Positions 1 through 5,455 of a DNA stretch of 12,744 nt are shown here, piece after piece. A model generated the notes under the pieces. That model was not told where the DNA came from. It ran no database searches and was given only the letters and a program-made list of their open reading frames with translations. This DNA comes from CAZFHP01 sp964519365. GTDB taxonomy: Bacteria; Babelota; Babeliae; Babelales; RVW-14. The DNA lies in contig CAZFHP010000042.1 of NCBI GenBank assembly GCA_964519365.1, forward strand, positions 1 through 12,744, given 5' to 3'. Each line of letters begins with the position of its first letter. Positions within the stretch are counted from its first letter, which is position 1. The translations under genes were made by a program, and so were the position numbers.

Positions 1-1
1 G

Positions 2-319
2 CGCCATTTTACACTTGTGTATAACTCATGGCTCAAACGTAATAAATACGACCCCGAGCTTTTTGCTCTCGATAGTTTTATAGAAGATCAAAGCGTACGA
101 CGTTTTTTGCACTACGGGCATAAAGACCTTGAGCAACAAGAGTTCTCGCAAAACGACAGGCAAAAAAACGTAATCAAACTAAAGAGCATAAACAATCGCA
201 AACAAACGTTACCAACAACAATCGACAATATTATTTTCAACCCAGAAAATTACTTTTACTGCCGCGGGGTCAAAATAATTGGGCTGCCCCTGGCTGAAAA
301 TCCTAAAACGACTGAGTAA
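2..319 (+). CDS. Hypothetical protein, C-terminal part (cut by window edge)
   Basis: The reading frame is open from base 2 and ends at TAA 317-319. A GTG at 17 could start a 100-residue protein, but no Shine-Dalgarno sequence lies before it and the frame continues upstream, so I read this as the C-terminal end of a longer protein. The product is polar and mixed in charge, with many Lys, Asn, Gln and Asp, no signal peptide and no membrane segment. It contains an aromatic stretch (FNPENYFYCRGVKIIGL, roughly residues 74-90 from the GTG) that loosely recalls the ends of some nucleotidyltransferase-like proteins, but I do not recognise the family and assign no function. It converges on htpX with only 34 bases between the stop codons. 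Its codon use looks like that of the neighbouring genes, so it is likely a real gene. Confidence 0.6.
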   Translation, partial: RHFTLVYNSWLKRNKYDPELFALDSFIEDQSVRRFLHYGHKDLEQQEFSQNDRQKNVIKLKSINNRKQTLPTTIDNIIFNPENYFYCRGVKIIGLPLAENPKTTE

Positions 320-324
320 AAAGT

Positions 325-350
325 ATCTTGGCCTGGGCCGTGCCCGGCGT
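325..350 (-). terminator. GC-rich hairpin between convergent genes, possible weak terminator
   Basis: The 34-base gap between the plus-strand partial gene and htpX holds a GC-rich imperfect hairpin: CTGGGC, loop CGT, GCCCGG, a six-pair stem with one wobble. Read on the minus strand it is followed after a few bases by a short T-run (opposite the A-run near 318-322), so it could end htpX transcription. In the plus direction no T-run follows. No strong canonical terminator is seen. Confidence 0.25.
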
Positions 351-353
351 AGC

Positions 354-1220
354 TTAATGCGAAGCCTGGGCCATTTTGCGTAATCGTTCTATTCTCTTCT
401 CCATTGGAGGATGCGTCGAAAAAAGACCAAGCATGCCTTTACCAGAAAACGGGTAAACGATAAATAAACTCGCACTCGCTGCATGCGCCTGAGAATCAGG
501 CTCTGAACGATGGGCACGTGATTGCCCGTGCAATTTTTCAAGAGCCGATGCTAACGCCAATGGATCGTAAGAATAACGCGCGCCTGATTCGTCAGCAAGA
601 TATTCTCGCGAACGTGAGATCGCTAATTGAATAAACATTGCAGCCAACGGCATAATAAGTGCAGCAATAAGCGCTCCAAACCCACCACCGCGGTTGCGAT
701 CACGAGATCCTCCGCCAAAGATAAATGACCACTTTATGATGCTTGCTAAATACCCAATAGCCGTTGCTATAGTTGCAGCGATGGTCGCAATAAGAATATC
801 TCTGTTTTTCACGTGTGCAAGCTCATGAGCAAGTACACCACGAAGTTCGTGATCTTCAAGCGCATCTAAAAGCCCCTGTGTTACAGCAACAGATGCGTTT
901 TTAGGATTACGTCCCGTTGCAAACGCATTAGCCATAGGCGTTGGAATATACCAAAGCTTTGGCTTGGGTAAATTCGCGTTTTGACAAAGCTCTTCGACCA
1001 TCGCATGAATATGCCCAAATTGTGTTTGATCTAAAGGCTTTGCTCGATACATAGCCAAAACTAACTTATCAGAATAAAAATATGCCATGAGATTCATCAG
1101 CATAGAGAAAACAAACGCAAACATAATCCCGTGTTGACCACCCATCCAAAAACCCATCAGTAATAATAAGCCACTAAGAGAAGCGAGTAAAATCGCTGTC
1201 TTTAATTGGTTCATAATCAT
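354..1220 (-). CDS. htpX: HtpX-like M48 family membrane zinc metalloprotease
   Basis: This is a 288-residue membrane-bound zinc endoprotease of the HtpX type, a family that in other bacteria degrades damaged or misfolded membrane proteins under envelope stress. The zinc motif HELAH is at residues 132-136 (H132, E133, H136). The third ligand is probably E206 in SREYLAD, a typical M48 motif. Hydrophobic segments are visible at about 8-26 and 30-48 before the catalytic domain, and at 140-163 and 183-203 between the metal motif and the third ligand, the usual HtpX topology. The length is normal for the family (about 280-300). A Gly/Arg-rich loop (about 169-181) separates the second pair of helices. 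The first ATG (1220) has an AAAGGG Shine-Dalgarno about 6 bases upstream; an in-frame ATG at 1214 is the alternative. The gene stands alone on the minus strand, with the hairpin repeat array ending about 40 bases upstream of its start. Confidence 0.93.
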   Translation of the reverse strand: MIMNQLKTAILLASLSGLLLLMGFWMGGQHGIMFAFVFSMLMNLMAYFYSDKLVLAMYRAKPLDQTQFGHIHAMVEELCQNANLPKPKLWYIPTPMANAFATGRNPKNASVAVTQGLLDALEDHELRGVLAHELAHVKNRDILIATIAATIATAIGYLASIIKWSFIFGGGSRDRNRGGGFGALIAALIMPLAAMFIQLAISRSREYLADESGARYSYDPLALASALEKLHGQSRAHRSEPDSQAHAASASLFIVYPFSGKGMLGLFSTHPPMEKRIERLRKMAQASH

Positions 1221-1247
1221 AATTAACCCTTTCTTTTACATGTAATT

Positions 1248-1253
1248 AATATA
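1248..1253 (-). promoter_or_regulatory. Candidate -10 box for htpX
   Basis: On the minus strand TATATT lies 27 bases before the htpX ATG. A matching -35 would fall inside the first hairpin repeat (about 1271-1276), and no good TTGACA match is there. If this is the promoter, the repeat has replaced or now forms its upstream half. Weak call. Confidence 0.25.
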
Positions 1254-1258
1254 CATCT

Positions 1259-1330
1259 CCCACGGCTGCGTCGCGCAGCTCCTTGGCGTGGGTTGGCTCT
1301 ACGTCACCCGTTCCACGGGTGCATATAGGA
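1259..1330 (+). repeat. REP-like double-hairpin repeat, left copy 1
   Basis: First full unit on the left side. Hairpin 1 has outer stem CCCACG (1259-1264) with CGTGGG (1287-1292), inner stem GCTGCG (1265-1270) with CGCAGC (1274-1279), loop TCG, and an asymmetric bulge TCCTTGG. Hairpin 2 is CACCCGT (1305-1311), loop TCC, ACGGGTG (1315-1321), a perfect seven-pair stem. It ends in CATATAGGA directly against the N gap. Two hairpins joined by TTGGCTCTACGT form the unit. Confidence 0.85.
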
Positions 1331-1430
1331 NNNNNNNNNNNNNNNNNNNNNNNNNNNNNNNNNNNNNNNNNNNNNNNNNNNNNNNNNNNNNNNNNNNNNN
1401 NNNNNNNNNNNNNNNNNNNNNNNNNNNNNN
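1331..1430. other. Assembly gap (100 N)
   Basis: Exactly 100 N, the conventional placeholder for a gap of unknown length. It falls between two copies of the same repeat, so assembly probably failed because of tandem copies. The second copy resumes at CAGCTCC, missing its first 17 or so bases, so at least that much sequence is absent. Confidence 0.95.
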
Positions 1431-1485
1431 CAGCTCCTTGGCGTGGGTTGGCTCTACGTCACCCGTTCCACGGGTGCATATAGGA
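1431..1485 (+). repeat. REP-like double-hairpin repeat, left copy 2 (5' end in gap)
   Basis: Identical to bases 1276-1330 of copy 1 over its whole visible length, from CAGCTCC to CATATAGGA, including the perfect hairpin CACCCGT/ACGGGTG. The first part (CCCACGGCTGCGTCGCG) is lost in the gap. It ends 25 bases from the transposase stop codon. Confidence 0.85.
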
Positions 1486-1510
1486 TTTACAAAAATTTCA
1501 AACAAATTTA

Positions 1511-1966
1511 TTAGTCACCAAAAACATCTCGTTTATTATAACCAATACCATGCCTATCTAGCAATCCAAAATATTCGTTTTCAAACGATCGGCTTTTATG
1601 ATGTTGTTCCTGATTTTGAATATATCGCTTTACAGTATCTATCTGAGACGCACTTACAGCAAAAGCTCCATATCCCATTTGCCATGCAAAATCCGCCCCT
1701 CCTAAAGAATGCTCTCGAACAAATCTTGATGATCGTGATTTAATAATCCTCACTAAACCCGCCAGATCTATTGGGCGCCGCATTAAAAGTAATAAGTGCA
1801 CATGATCACACGTTCCTCCAATCTCTATCAAAGGAACATTTTCTTTGCTTACAATTTTTACAATGTATTTATAAACAAGCGTATCTAACGGAGGAACAAG
1901 AAAGTTGTTTCGCCCTTTAGTCCCCCACACACAATGCGTCGGGAAAATCGTATATGAATGACTCAT
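1511..1966 (-). CDS. IS200/REP-associated tyrosine (HUH) transposase
   Basis: This 151-residue single-domain Y1 transposase belongs to the IS200/RAYT superfamily, which cuts and joins single-stranded DNA at hairpins through a covalent phosphotyrosine. The metal-binding HUH motif is H55-V56-H57 in CDHVHLLL. The catalytic tyrosine is most likely Y115 in KRYIQNQ, with Q119 four residues on. A conserved FAWQMGYGAF block (93-102) and RSFENEY (126-132) also match the family. The length is full for IS200-type proteins and no frameshift is seen, so it may be active. The start ATG 1966 has a GGAT Shine-Dalgarno about 8 bases upstream. It is flanked on both sides by inverted hairpin repeats, its likely substrates, and no TnpB or other accessory gene is present. 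The REP-associated branch is inferred from this context; plain IS200 is the alternative. Confidence 0.88.
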   Translation of the reverse strand: MSHSYTIFPTHCVWGTKGRNNFLVPPLDTLVYKYIVKIVSKENVPLIEIGGTCDHVHLLLLMRRPIDLAGLVRIIKSRSSRFVREHSLGGADFAWQMGYGAFAVSASQIDTVKRYIQNQEQHHKSRSFENEYFGLLDRHGIGYNKRDVFGD

Positions 1967-1990
1967 AATAAAATCCTAAATTCTTTTATA

Positions 1991-2165
1991 CTTCCTACAC
2001 CCACCCGTANNNNNNNNNNNNNNNNNNNNNNNNNNNNNNNNNNNNNNNNNNNNNNNNNNNNNNNNNNNNNNNNNNNNNNNNNNNNNNNNNNNNNNNNNNN
2101 NNNNNNNNNGAACGGGTGACGTAGAGCCAACCCACGCCAAGAAGCAACGCGACGCAGCCGTGGGC
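1991..2165 (-). repeat. REP-like repeat, right copy 1, interrupted by N gap
   Basis: The unit is in reverse orientation relative to the left side. The part before the gap (1991-2009) ends in CCCACCCGTA and the part after it (2110-2165) begins GAACGGGTGACG. Joined without the N they would give the exact order seen in right copy 2. The gap therefore cuts hairpin 2 in its loop, and the missing sequence is either nothing or a whole number of units. Confidence 0.8.
2010..2109. other. Assembly gap (100 N)
   Basis: A second run of exactly 100 N, inside the right-hand repeat array. It breaks at the tip of hairpin 2. Length in the real genome is unknown. Confidence 0.95.
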
Positions 2166-2171
2166 GATATA

Positions 2172-2245
2172 CTTCCTACACCCACCCGTAGAACGGGTGA
2201 CGTAGAGCCAACCCACGCCAAGAAGCAACGCGACGCAGCCGTGGG
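2172..2245 (-). repeat. REP-like double-hairpin repeat, right copy 2 (complete)
   Basis: Complete unit of the right-hand variant. Read on the minus strand it has CCCACG...CGTGGG as the outer stem of hairpin 1 and CACCCGT, loop TCT, ACGGGTG as hairpin 2. Compared with the left variant the loop changes TCC to TCT, CAGCTCC changes to TTGCTTC (which weakens the inner stem), and the tail after hairpin 2 differs (GGTGTAGGAAG instead of CATATAGGA). Both hairpin stems that matter for shape are kept. Confidence 0.85.
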
Positions 2246-2287
2246 AATATGCGACGCAGCCGTGGGGATATGCGACGCGGCCGTGGG
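2230..2287 (-). repeat. Short tandem half-units, 21-base period, three copies
   Basis: A 16-base block GCGACGCAGCCGTGGG starts at 2230, 2251 and 2272, each 21 bases apart, joined by AATAT or GATAT. The first copy is the end of the full repeat unit; the other two are isolated half-hairpins with nothing else of the unit. The third has one A to G change. The array stops 10 bases before the stop codon of the HspR-like gene. Confidence 0.85.
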
Positions 2288-2297
2288 CACTTATAAA

Positions 2298-2801
2298 TCA
2301 CTTATCGTCTTCGTCGTATTCTATTTCCCAGTCATCTACGACATGGGCATCTTGATGCTCTTGTTCGTTGTCAAAACTTTCTTCGACCCCAGACTCATAC
2401 ACATCTTTGCCTGTTTGTTTTAAAAGAGCCTGTCCTTCTTTTTTCATATCAACCAAACGCTGAGCTTGTTTTTTCGCATCTTCTTTATACGCATCTGTTT
2501 CTTCATCAAGCTGGCCATGCATTTGAGAAAATAACTTATTCATGTCGTCTTGCATTTTCTTAATTTTTTTCTGTAACTTCAAAATCATCTCAACGCCAGC
2601 AAGATTCACGCCCATCTTATGGGTTAAATTAATAATCTCTTCAAGACGATCAACGTCATCTTCAGAAAACAAACGCGTATTACCATCTGAGCGCTTAGGA
2701 GAAATAAGCCCTTCTTTTTCATACATACGTATCGTTTGCTGATGAACCGAAAACATCTTTGCAACAACAGATATTGAATAGTACCCTTTTTTTCTCTTCA
2801 T
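2298..2801 (-). CDS. HspR-like MerR family transcriptional regulator
   Basis: A 167-residue DNA-binding regulator. The N-terminal MerR winged helix-turn-helix covers about residues 7-75: YYSISVVAKMFSVHQQTIRMYEKEGL, then SPKRSDGNTRLFSEDDVDRL. The motif NLTHKMGVNLAGVEMIL (58-74) is characteristic of HspR, the repressor of dnaK-type heat-shock operons in other bacteria. A charged, coiled-coil-like segment follows (about 75-125), then a strongly acidic tail (about 137-167, ending EYDEDDK). That tail makes it longer than many HspR proteins and is unusual. No cysteines suited to metal sensing are seen. The ATG at 2801 has AGGA 10 bases upstream. It is 37 bases downstream of lepA and is probably the last gene of the operon. 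I found no HAIR-type operator in the window, so its targets are unknown. Confidence 0.8.
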   Translation of the reverse strand: MKRKKGYYSISVVAKMFSVHQQTIRMYEKEGLISPKRSDGNTRLFSEDDVDRLEEIINLTHKMGVNLAGVEMILKLQKKIKKMQDDMNKLFSQMHGQLDEETDAYKEDAKKQAQRLVDMKKEGQALLKQTGKDVYESGVEESFDNEQEHQDAHVVDDWEIEYDEDDK

Positions 2802-2838
2802 AACTATATCATCCTACACATATTATTTATTACTTCGC

Positions 2839-4668
2839 TTATTCGTTTTTTAAAACCGTAACAAATGCTTCTTGCGGAACTTCTATGTTCCCGATTTGTT
2901 TTAATTTCTTCTTTCCTGCCTTTTGTTTTTCAAGTAATTTACGCTTTCGCGTAATATCGCCACCATAGCACTTTGCTGTAACGTTTTTACGCAACGCAGA
3001 AACCGTTTCGCGCGCAATAATTTTTGCCCCAATAGCAGCCTGAATCGCTACTTCAAACATCTGGCGTGGGATAACTTTTCGTAATCGTTGCGCAAGTTGC
3101 CGCCCTAAGAACTGGGCCTTTTCACGATGAACAATAACAGAAAGCGCATCAACAGGCTTTGAGTTTAACAAAATACTCATCTTCACAAGATCTGCTGGCT
3201 GATACCCCGCCTCTTCATAATCAAAGCTCGCATACCCCGCACTCAACGATTTTAATTTGTCATAAAAGTCTGTTACAATCTCGTTCAGGGGGATAATATA
3301 GTTTATCACAATTCTGGTTTCATCTAAATAGGTCATCTCTGTCTGTTCGCCTCGTCGCTCTTGACAAAGAGACAGGATATTGCCCAAATACTGTTTAGGC
3401 GTAATAATCGTTGCTTTGATAATAGGCTCAAGCACATCTTGAATTTTAACACGCTCAGGAAACTTTGCCGGATTGTCAATGACCTCTTCTTGCCCATTTG
3501 TCAAAACCACACGATACGAAACCGTCGGAGCTGTTGTAATAATCGTTGCGTTATACTCTTGTTCTAAGCGTTGCTTAAACACATCCATGTGTAATAAGCC
3601 AAGAAACCCACAACGAAAACCTAACCCCAACGCCGTTGAACTTTCTTTTTCAACATGCACACTCGGGTCGTTAAGCGTTAATTTTTCTATCGCATCACGA
3701 ATATTTTCAAACTCTGATGCTTCGATTGGATAAATTCCCGCAAAAACCATCGACTTTGCGGGCTTAAAACCAGGCAACGCTTGCACGGGCGTTTTAAGAT
3801 GATAAAATGTATCACCAACTCGCGCTTCTTTAACCGTTTTCATGCCACAGATTATATAACCCACTTGACCAGTATATAAAGCTCCTGTTTGATATAAATC
3901 TGGATACATGATCCCAATATCAAGCACTTCGTATTCTTGCCCCGTGTGTATCGAACAAATACGCTCGCCCTTATGCACAGCACCATCGACAACCTCGATT
4001 AAACAAATAACCCCACGATATTCGTCGTACCAAGAATCAAACAAAAGCGCTTTTAACGGCGCAGTATCATTACCTTCTGGAGATGTAATCTGTTCAATAA
4101 TCGCAGGTAAAACAGCTTCTACCCCTTCTCCTGTTTTAGCAGACATCAAAAAATTTTCTTCAGGTGTTATATCAAACGCCTTCTCCATCTCTTTGCTCAC
4201 CCGTTCAACATCAGCTGCTTGCATGTCGATCTTATTTATTACGGGAACAATCGTTAATTCGTTTTCAAACGCCAAGTAAAAATTAGCCATCGTTTGCGCT
4301 TGAACCCCCTGTACTGCATCGACAACTAATAACACCCCCTGACAAGCAGACAAAGATCGAGATACTTCGTAACTAAAATCAACATGGCCCGGAGTATCAA
4401 TTAAGTTTAACAAATACACTTCGCCATTATACTCATAAAACAAAGACGCTGTCTGGGCTTTTACTGTAATTCCACGCTCACGCTCTACCTGTAACTTATC
4501 GAGAACTTGCTCTTGCTTGTGACGATCAGAAATAGTTTTGCATAACTCGAGCAATCTATCTGCTAATGTCGATTTGCCATGATCAATATGCGCAATAATC
4601 GAAAAGTTGCGAATATTTTTTTTCGGAAAATTCTTGATATCAAAATCTTTTATCGTTCGTATATCCAT
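2839..4668 (-). CDS. lepA: Elongation factor 4 (LepA), translational GTPase
   Basis: A full-length (609 residues) ribosome-associated GTPase related to EF-G; LepA acts on ribosomes in the cytoplasm and has been linked to back-translocation and to 30S assembly. All G motifs are present, numbered from the ATG at 4668: P-loop AHIDHGKS (26-33), RGIT switch I (65-68), DTPGH (91-95), NKID (145-148) and SAKTG (176-180). The LepA-specific C-terminal end is intact, with CYGGDITRKRKLLEKQKAGKK and PQEAF near the stop. The frame can be extended two codons to a TTG at 4674, which directly follows a TGA. I prefer ATG 4668 because AAGTGA lies 6 bases upstream as a modest ribosome binding site. It is about 34 bases downstream of fic and upstream of the HspR-like gene in the same strand run. 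Confidence 0.97.
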   Translation of the reverse strand: MDIRTIKDFDIKNFPKKNIRNFSIIAHIDHGKSTLADRLLELCKTISDRHKQEQVLDKLQVERERGITVKAQTASLFYEYNGEVYLLNLIDTPGHVDFSYEVSRSLSACQGVLLVVDAVQGVQAQTMANFYLAFENELTIVPVINKIDMQAADVERVSKEMEKAFDITPEENFLMSAKTGEGVEAVLPAIIEQITSPEGNDTAPLKALLFDSWYDEYRGVICLIEVVDGAVHKGERICSIHTGQEYEVLDIGIMYPDLYQTGALYTGQVGYIICGMKTVKEARVGDTFYHLKTPVQALPGFKPAKSMVFAGIYPIEASEFENIRDAIEKLTLNDPSVHVEKESSTALGLGFRCGFLGLLHMDVFKQRLEQEYNATIITTAPTVSYRVVLTNGQEEVIDNPAKFPERVKIQDVLEPIIKATIITPKQYLGNILSLCQERRGEQTEMTYLDETRIVINYIIPLNEIVTDFYDKLKSLSAGYASFDYEEAGYQPADLVKMSILLNSKPVDALSVIVHREKAQFLGRQLAQRLRKVIPRQMFEVAIQAAIGAKIIARETVSALRKNVTAKCYGGDITRKRKLLEKQKAGKKKLKQIGNIEVPQEAFVTVLKNE

Positions 4669-4702
4669 TATCAATCACTTACTTAATTAACACCAATTAC
4701 TT

Positions 4703-5446
4703 TTAATCACCAATAAGTCTCATATAATCTTTGTGAGACTCTTTAACACATGACGCAATAAAAGACACAAACTCATGATCACCTTTGTGAGCTTTTTCTA
4801 ACGTTCGAATATATTCTTTGCGCAAAACAGGAGGGATTATCGTAACGCAATAGCCTGACGATAACAGCGCAATATTCATAAGCAATCGTGAGACACGCCC
4901 ATTGCCATCAATAAACGGATGAATAAACACAAACTCTTTATGCACCCGCGCAGCATAAACAACAGGATGTTCATCTTTTTTGACCCGTTCTATATCCTGA
5001 ATAAACTTTTTCATAAGCTCTGGTACGCTTTCAGGATTTGGCAAGCTATGCTCAGACCCTGATATAAAAACACGTTCTGTGCGATACTCGCCAGCTTGTG
5101 TGTCATCGATTTTATCATAAAAAAGCTTGTGTAACTTTTTAATCGCTTCTTCTGTTAGATCTTTTTGTTTAATAAGCTCATACATAAAATCATACGCCTG
5201 CGCATGCCCAAGAGCTTCAAAATGATCTTGCAGCGGCTTACCACCAATCGTTAACCCATCTTCGATAACAACTTTTGTCTCCGTTTCGGTTAACGAATTA
5301 CCTTCAAGAGCGTTACTTGTATACGTTAACCCAATCTTATAATACGCCTGCAATTGTTCCTGTTCTTTTTCTGTTAACGAACGCAGCCCGTTAATTTTTT
5401 CTTTTAACGCATCTATCTCATTTAAAAGAACCGAAAGTTCATTCAT
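4703..5446 (-). CDS. Fic domain protein (predicted AMPylator) with N-terminal inhibitory motif
   Basis: A 247-residue Fic protein. Fic enzymes usually transfer AMP, or another nucleotide part, from a nucleotide to a hydroxyl side chain of a target protein. The catalytic motif HPFIDGNGRVSR is at 176-187 and is complete (H176, F178, G181, N182, G183, R184, R187). An N-terminal motif S44-N-A-L-E48-G49 fits the inhibitory helix signature [S/T]xxxE[G/N], so this is probably a class II, self-inhibited Fic in which E48 blocks gamma-phosphate binding. No winged-helix DNA-binding domain, signal peptide or membrane segment is visible. Start ATG 5446 is preceded by AGGAAAAAG; the TAG stop of the upstream nuclease-like gene is part of that Shine-Dalgarno stretch, so the two are likely translationally coupled. 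In host-associated bacteria Fic proteins can be effectors, but nothing here shows secretion. Confidence 0.92.
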   Translation of the reverse strand: MNELSVLLNEIDALKEKINGLRSLTEKEQEQLQAYYKIGLTYTSNALEGNSLTETETKVVIEDGLTIGGKPLQDHFEALGHAQAYDFMYELIKQKDLTEEAIKKLHKLFYDKIDDTQAGEYRTERVFISGSEHSLPNPESVPELMKKFIQDIERVKKDEHPVVYAARVHKEFVFIHPFIDGNGRVSRLLMNIALLSSGYCVTIIPPVLRKEYIRTLEKAHKGDHEFVSFIASCVKESHKDYMRLIGD

Positions 5447-5455
5447 ATCTTTTTC

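Larger units (their letters stand above)
1259..2287. mobile_element. Transposase island: RAYT/IS200-type gene flanked by inverted REP-like arrays
   Basis: The island consists of plus-oriented hairpin repeats (1259-1330 and 1431-1485), a minus-strand HUH transposase (1511-1966), and the same repeats in the opposite orientation (1991-2009, 2110-2165, 2172-2245) plus two extra half-units to 2287. Each array begins about 25 bases from the transposase coding end. This layout, inverted imperfect-palindrome repeats around a single-domain tyrosine transposase, matches what is known as a REP/RAYT locus in other bacteria. The repeats are much more GC-rich than the surroundings. Both arrays contain 100-N assembly gaps, so true size and copy number are unknown. 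I see no target-site duplication at the outer ends. Confidence 0.7.

Noticed and set aside
1259..2287. CRISPR array
   Set aside because: Repeats are about 70 bases with two hairpins, nearly contiguous, in inverted sets, without unique spacers or cas genes.
1976..2290. Repetitive peptide frames through the repeat arrays (PTAAS and AWVGSTSPV units) and frames crossing the N runs on both sides
   Set aside because: They arise because the repeat unit happens to be open in several frames and because N was read through. There is no start context, and conservation is at the hairpin level, so they are not genes.
2802..2838. HAIR-type heat-shock operator near the HspR-like gene
   Set aside because: No CTTGAGT/ACTCAAG inverted repeat is seen in this gap or upstream of the first gene of the string.
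3361..4279. Plus-strand frames antisense to lepA
   Set aside because: They are shadow frames opposite a highly conserved gene, with Ser/Cys/Ile-rich composition typical of antisense reading.
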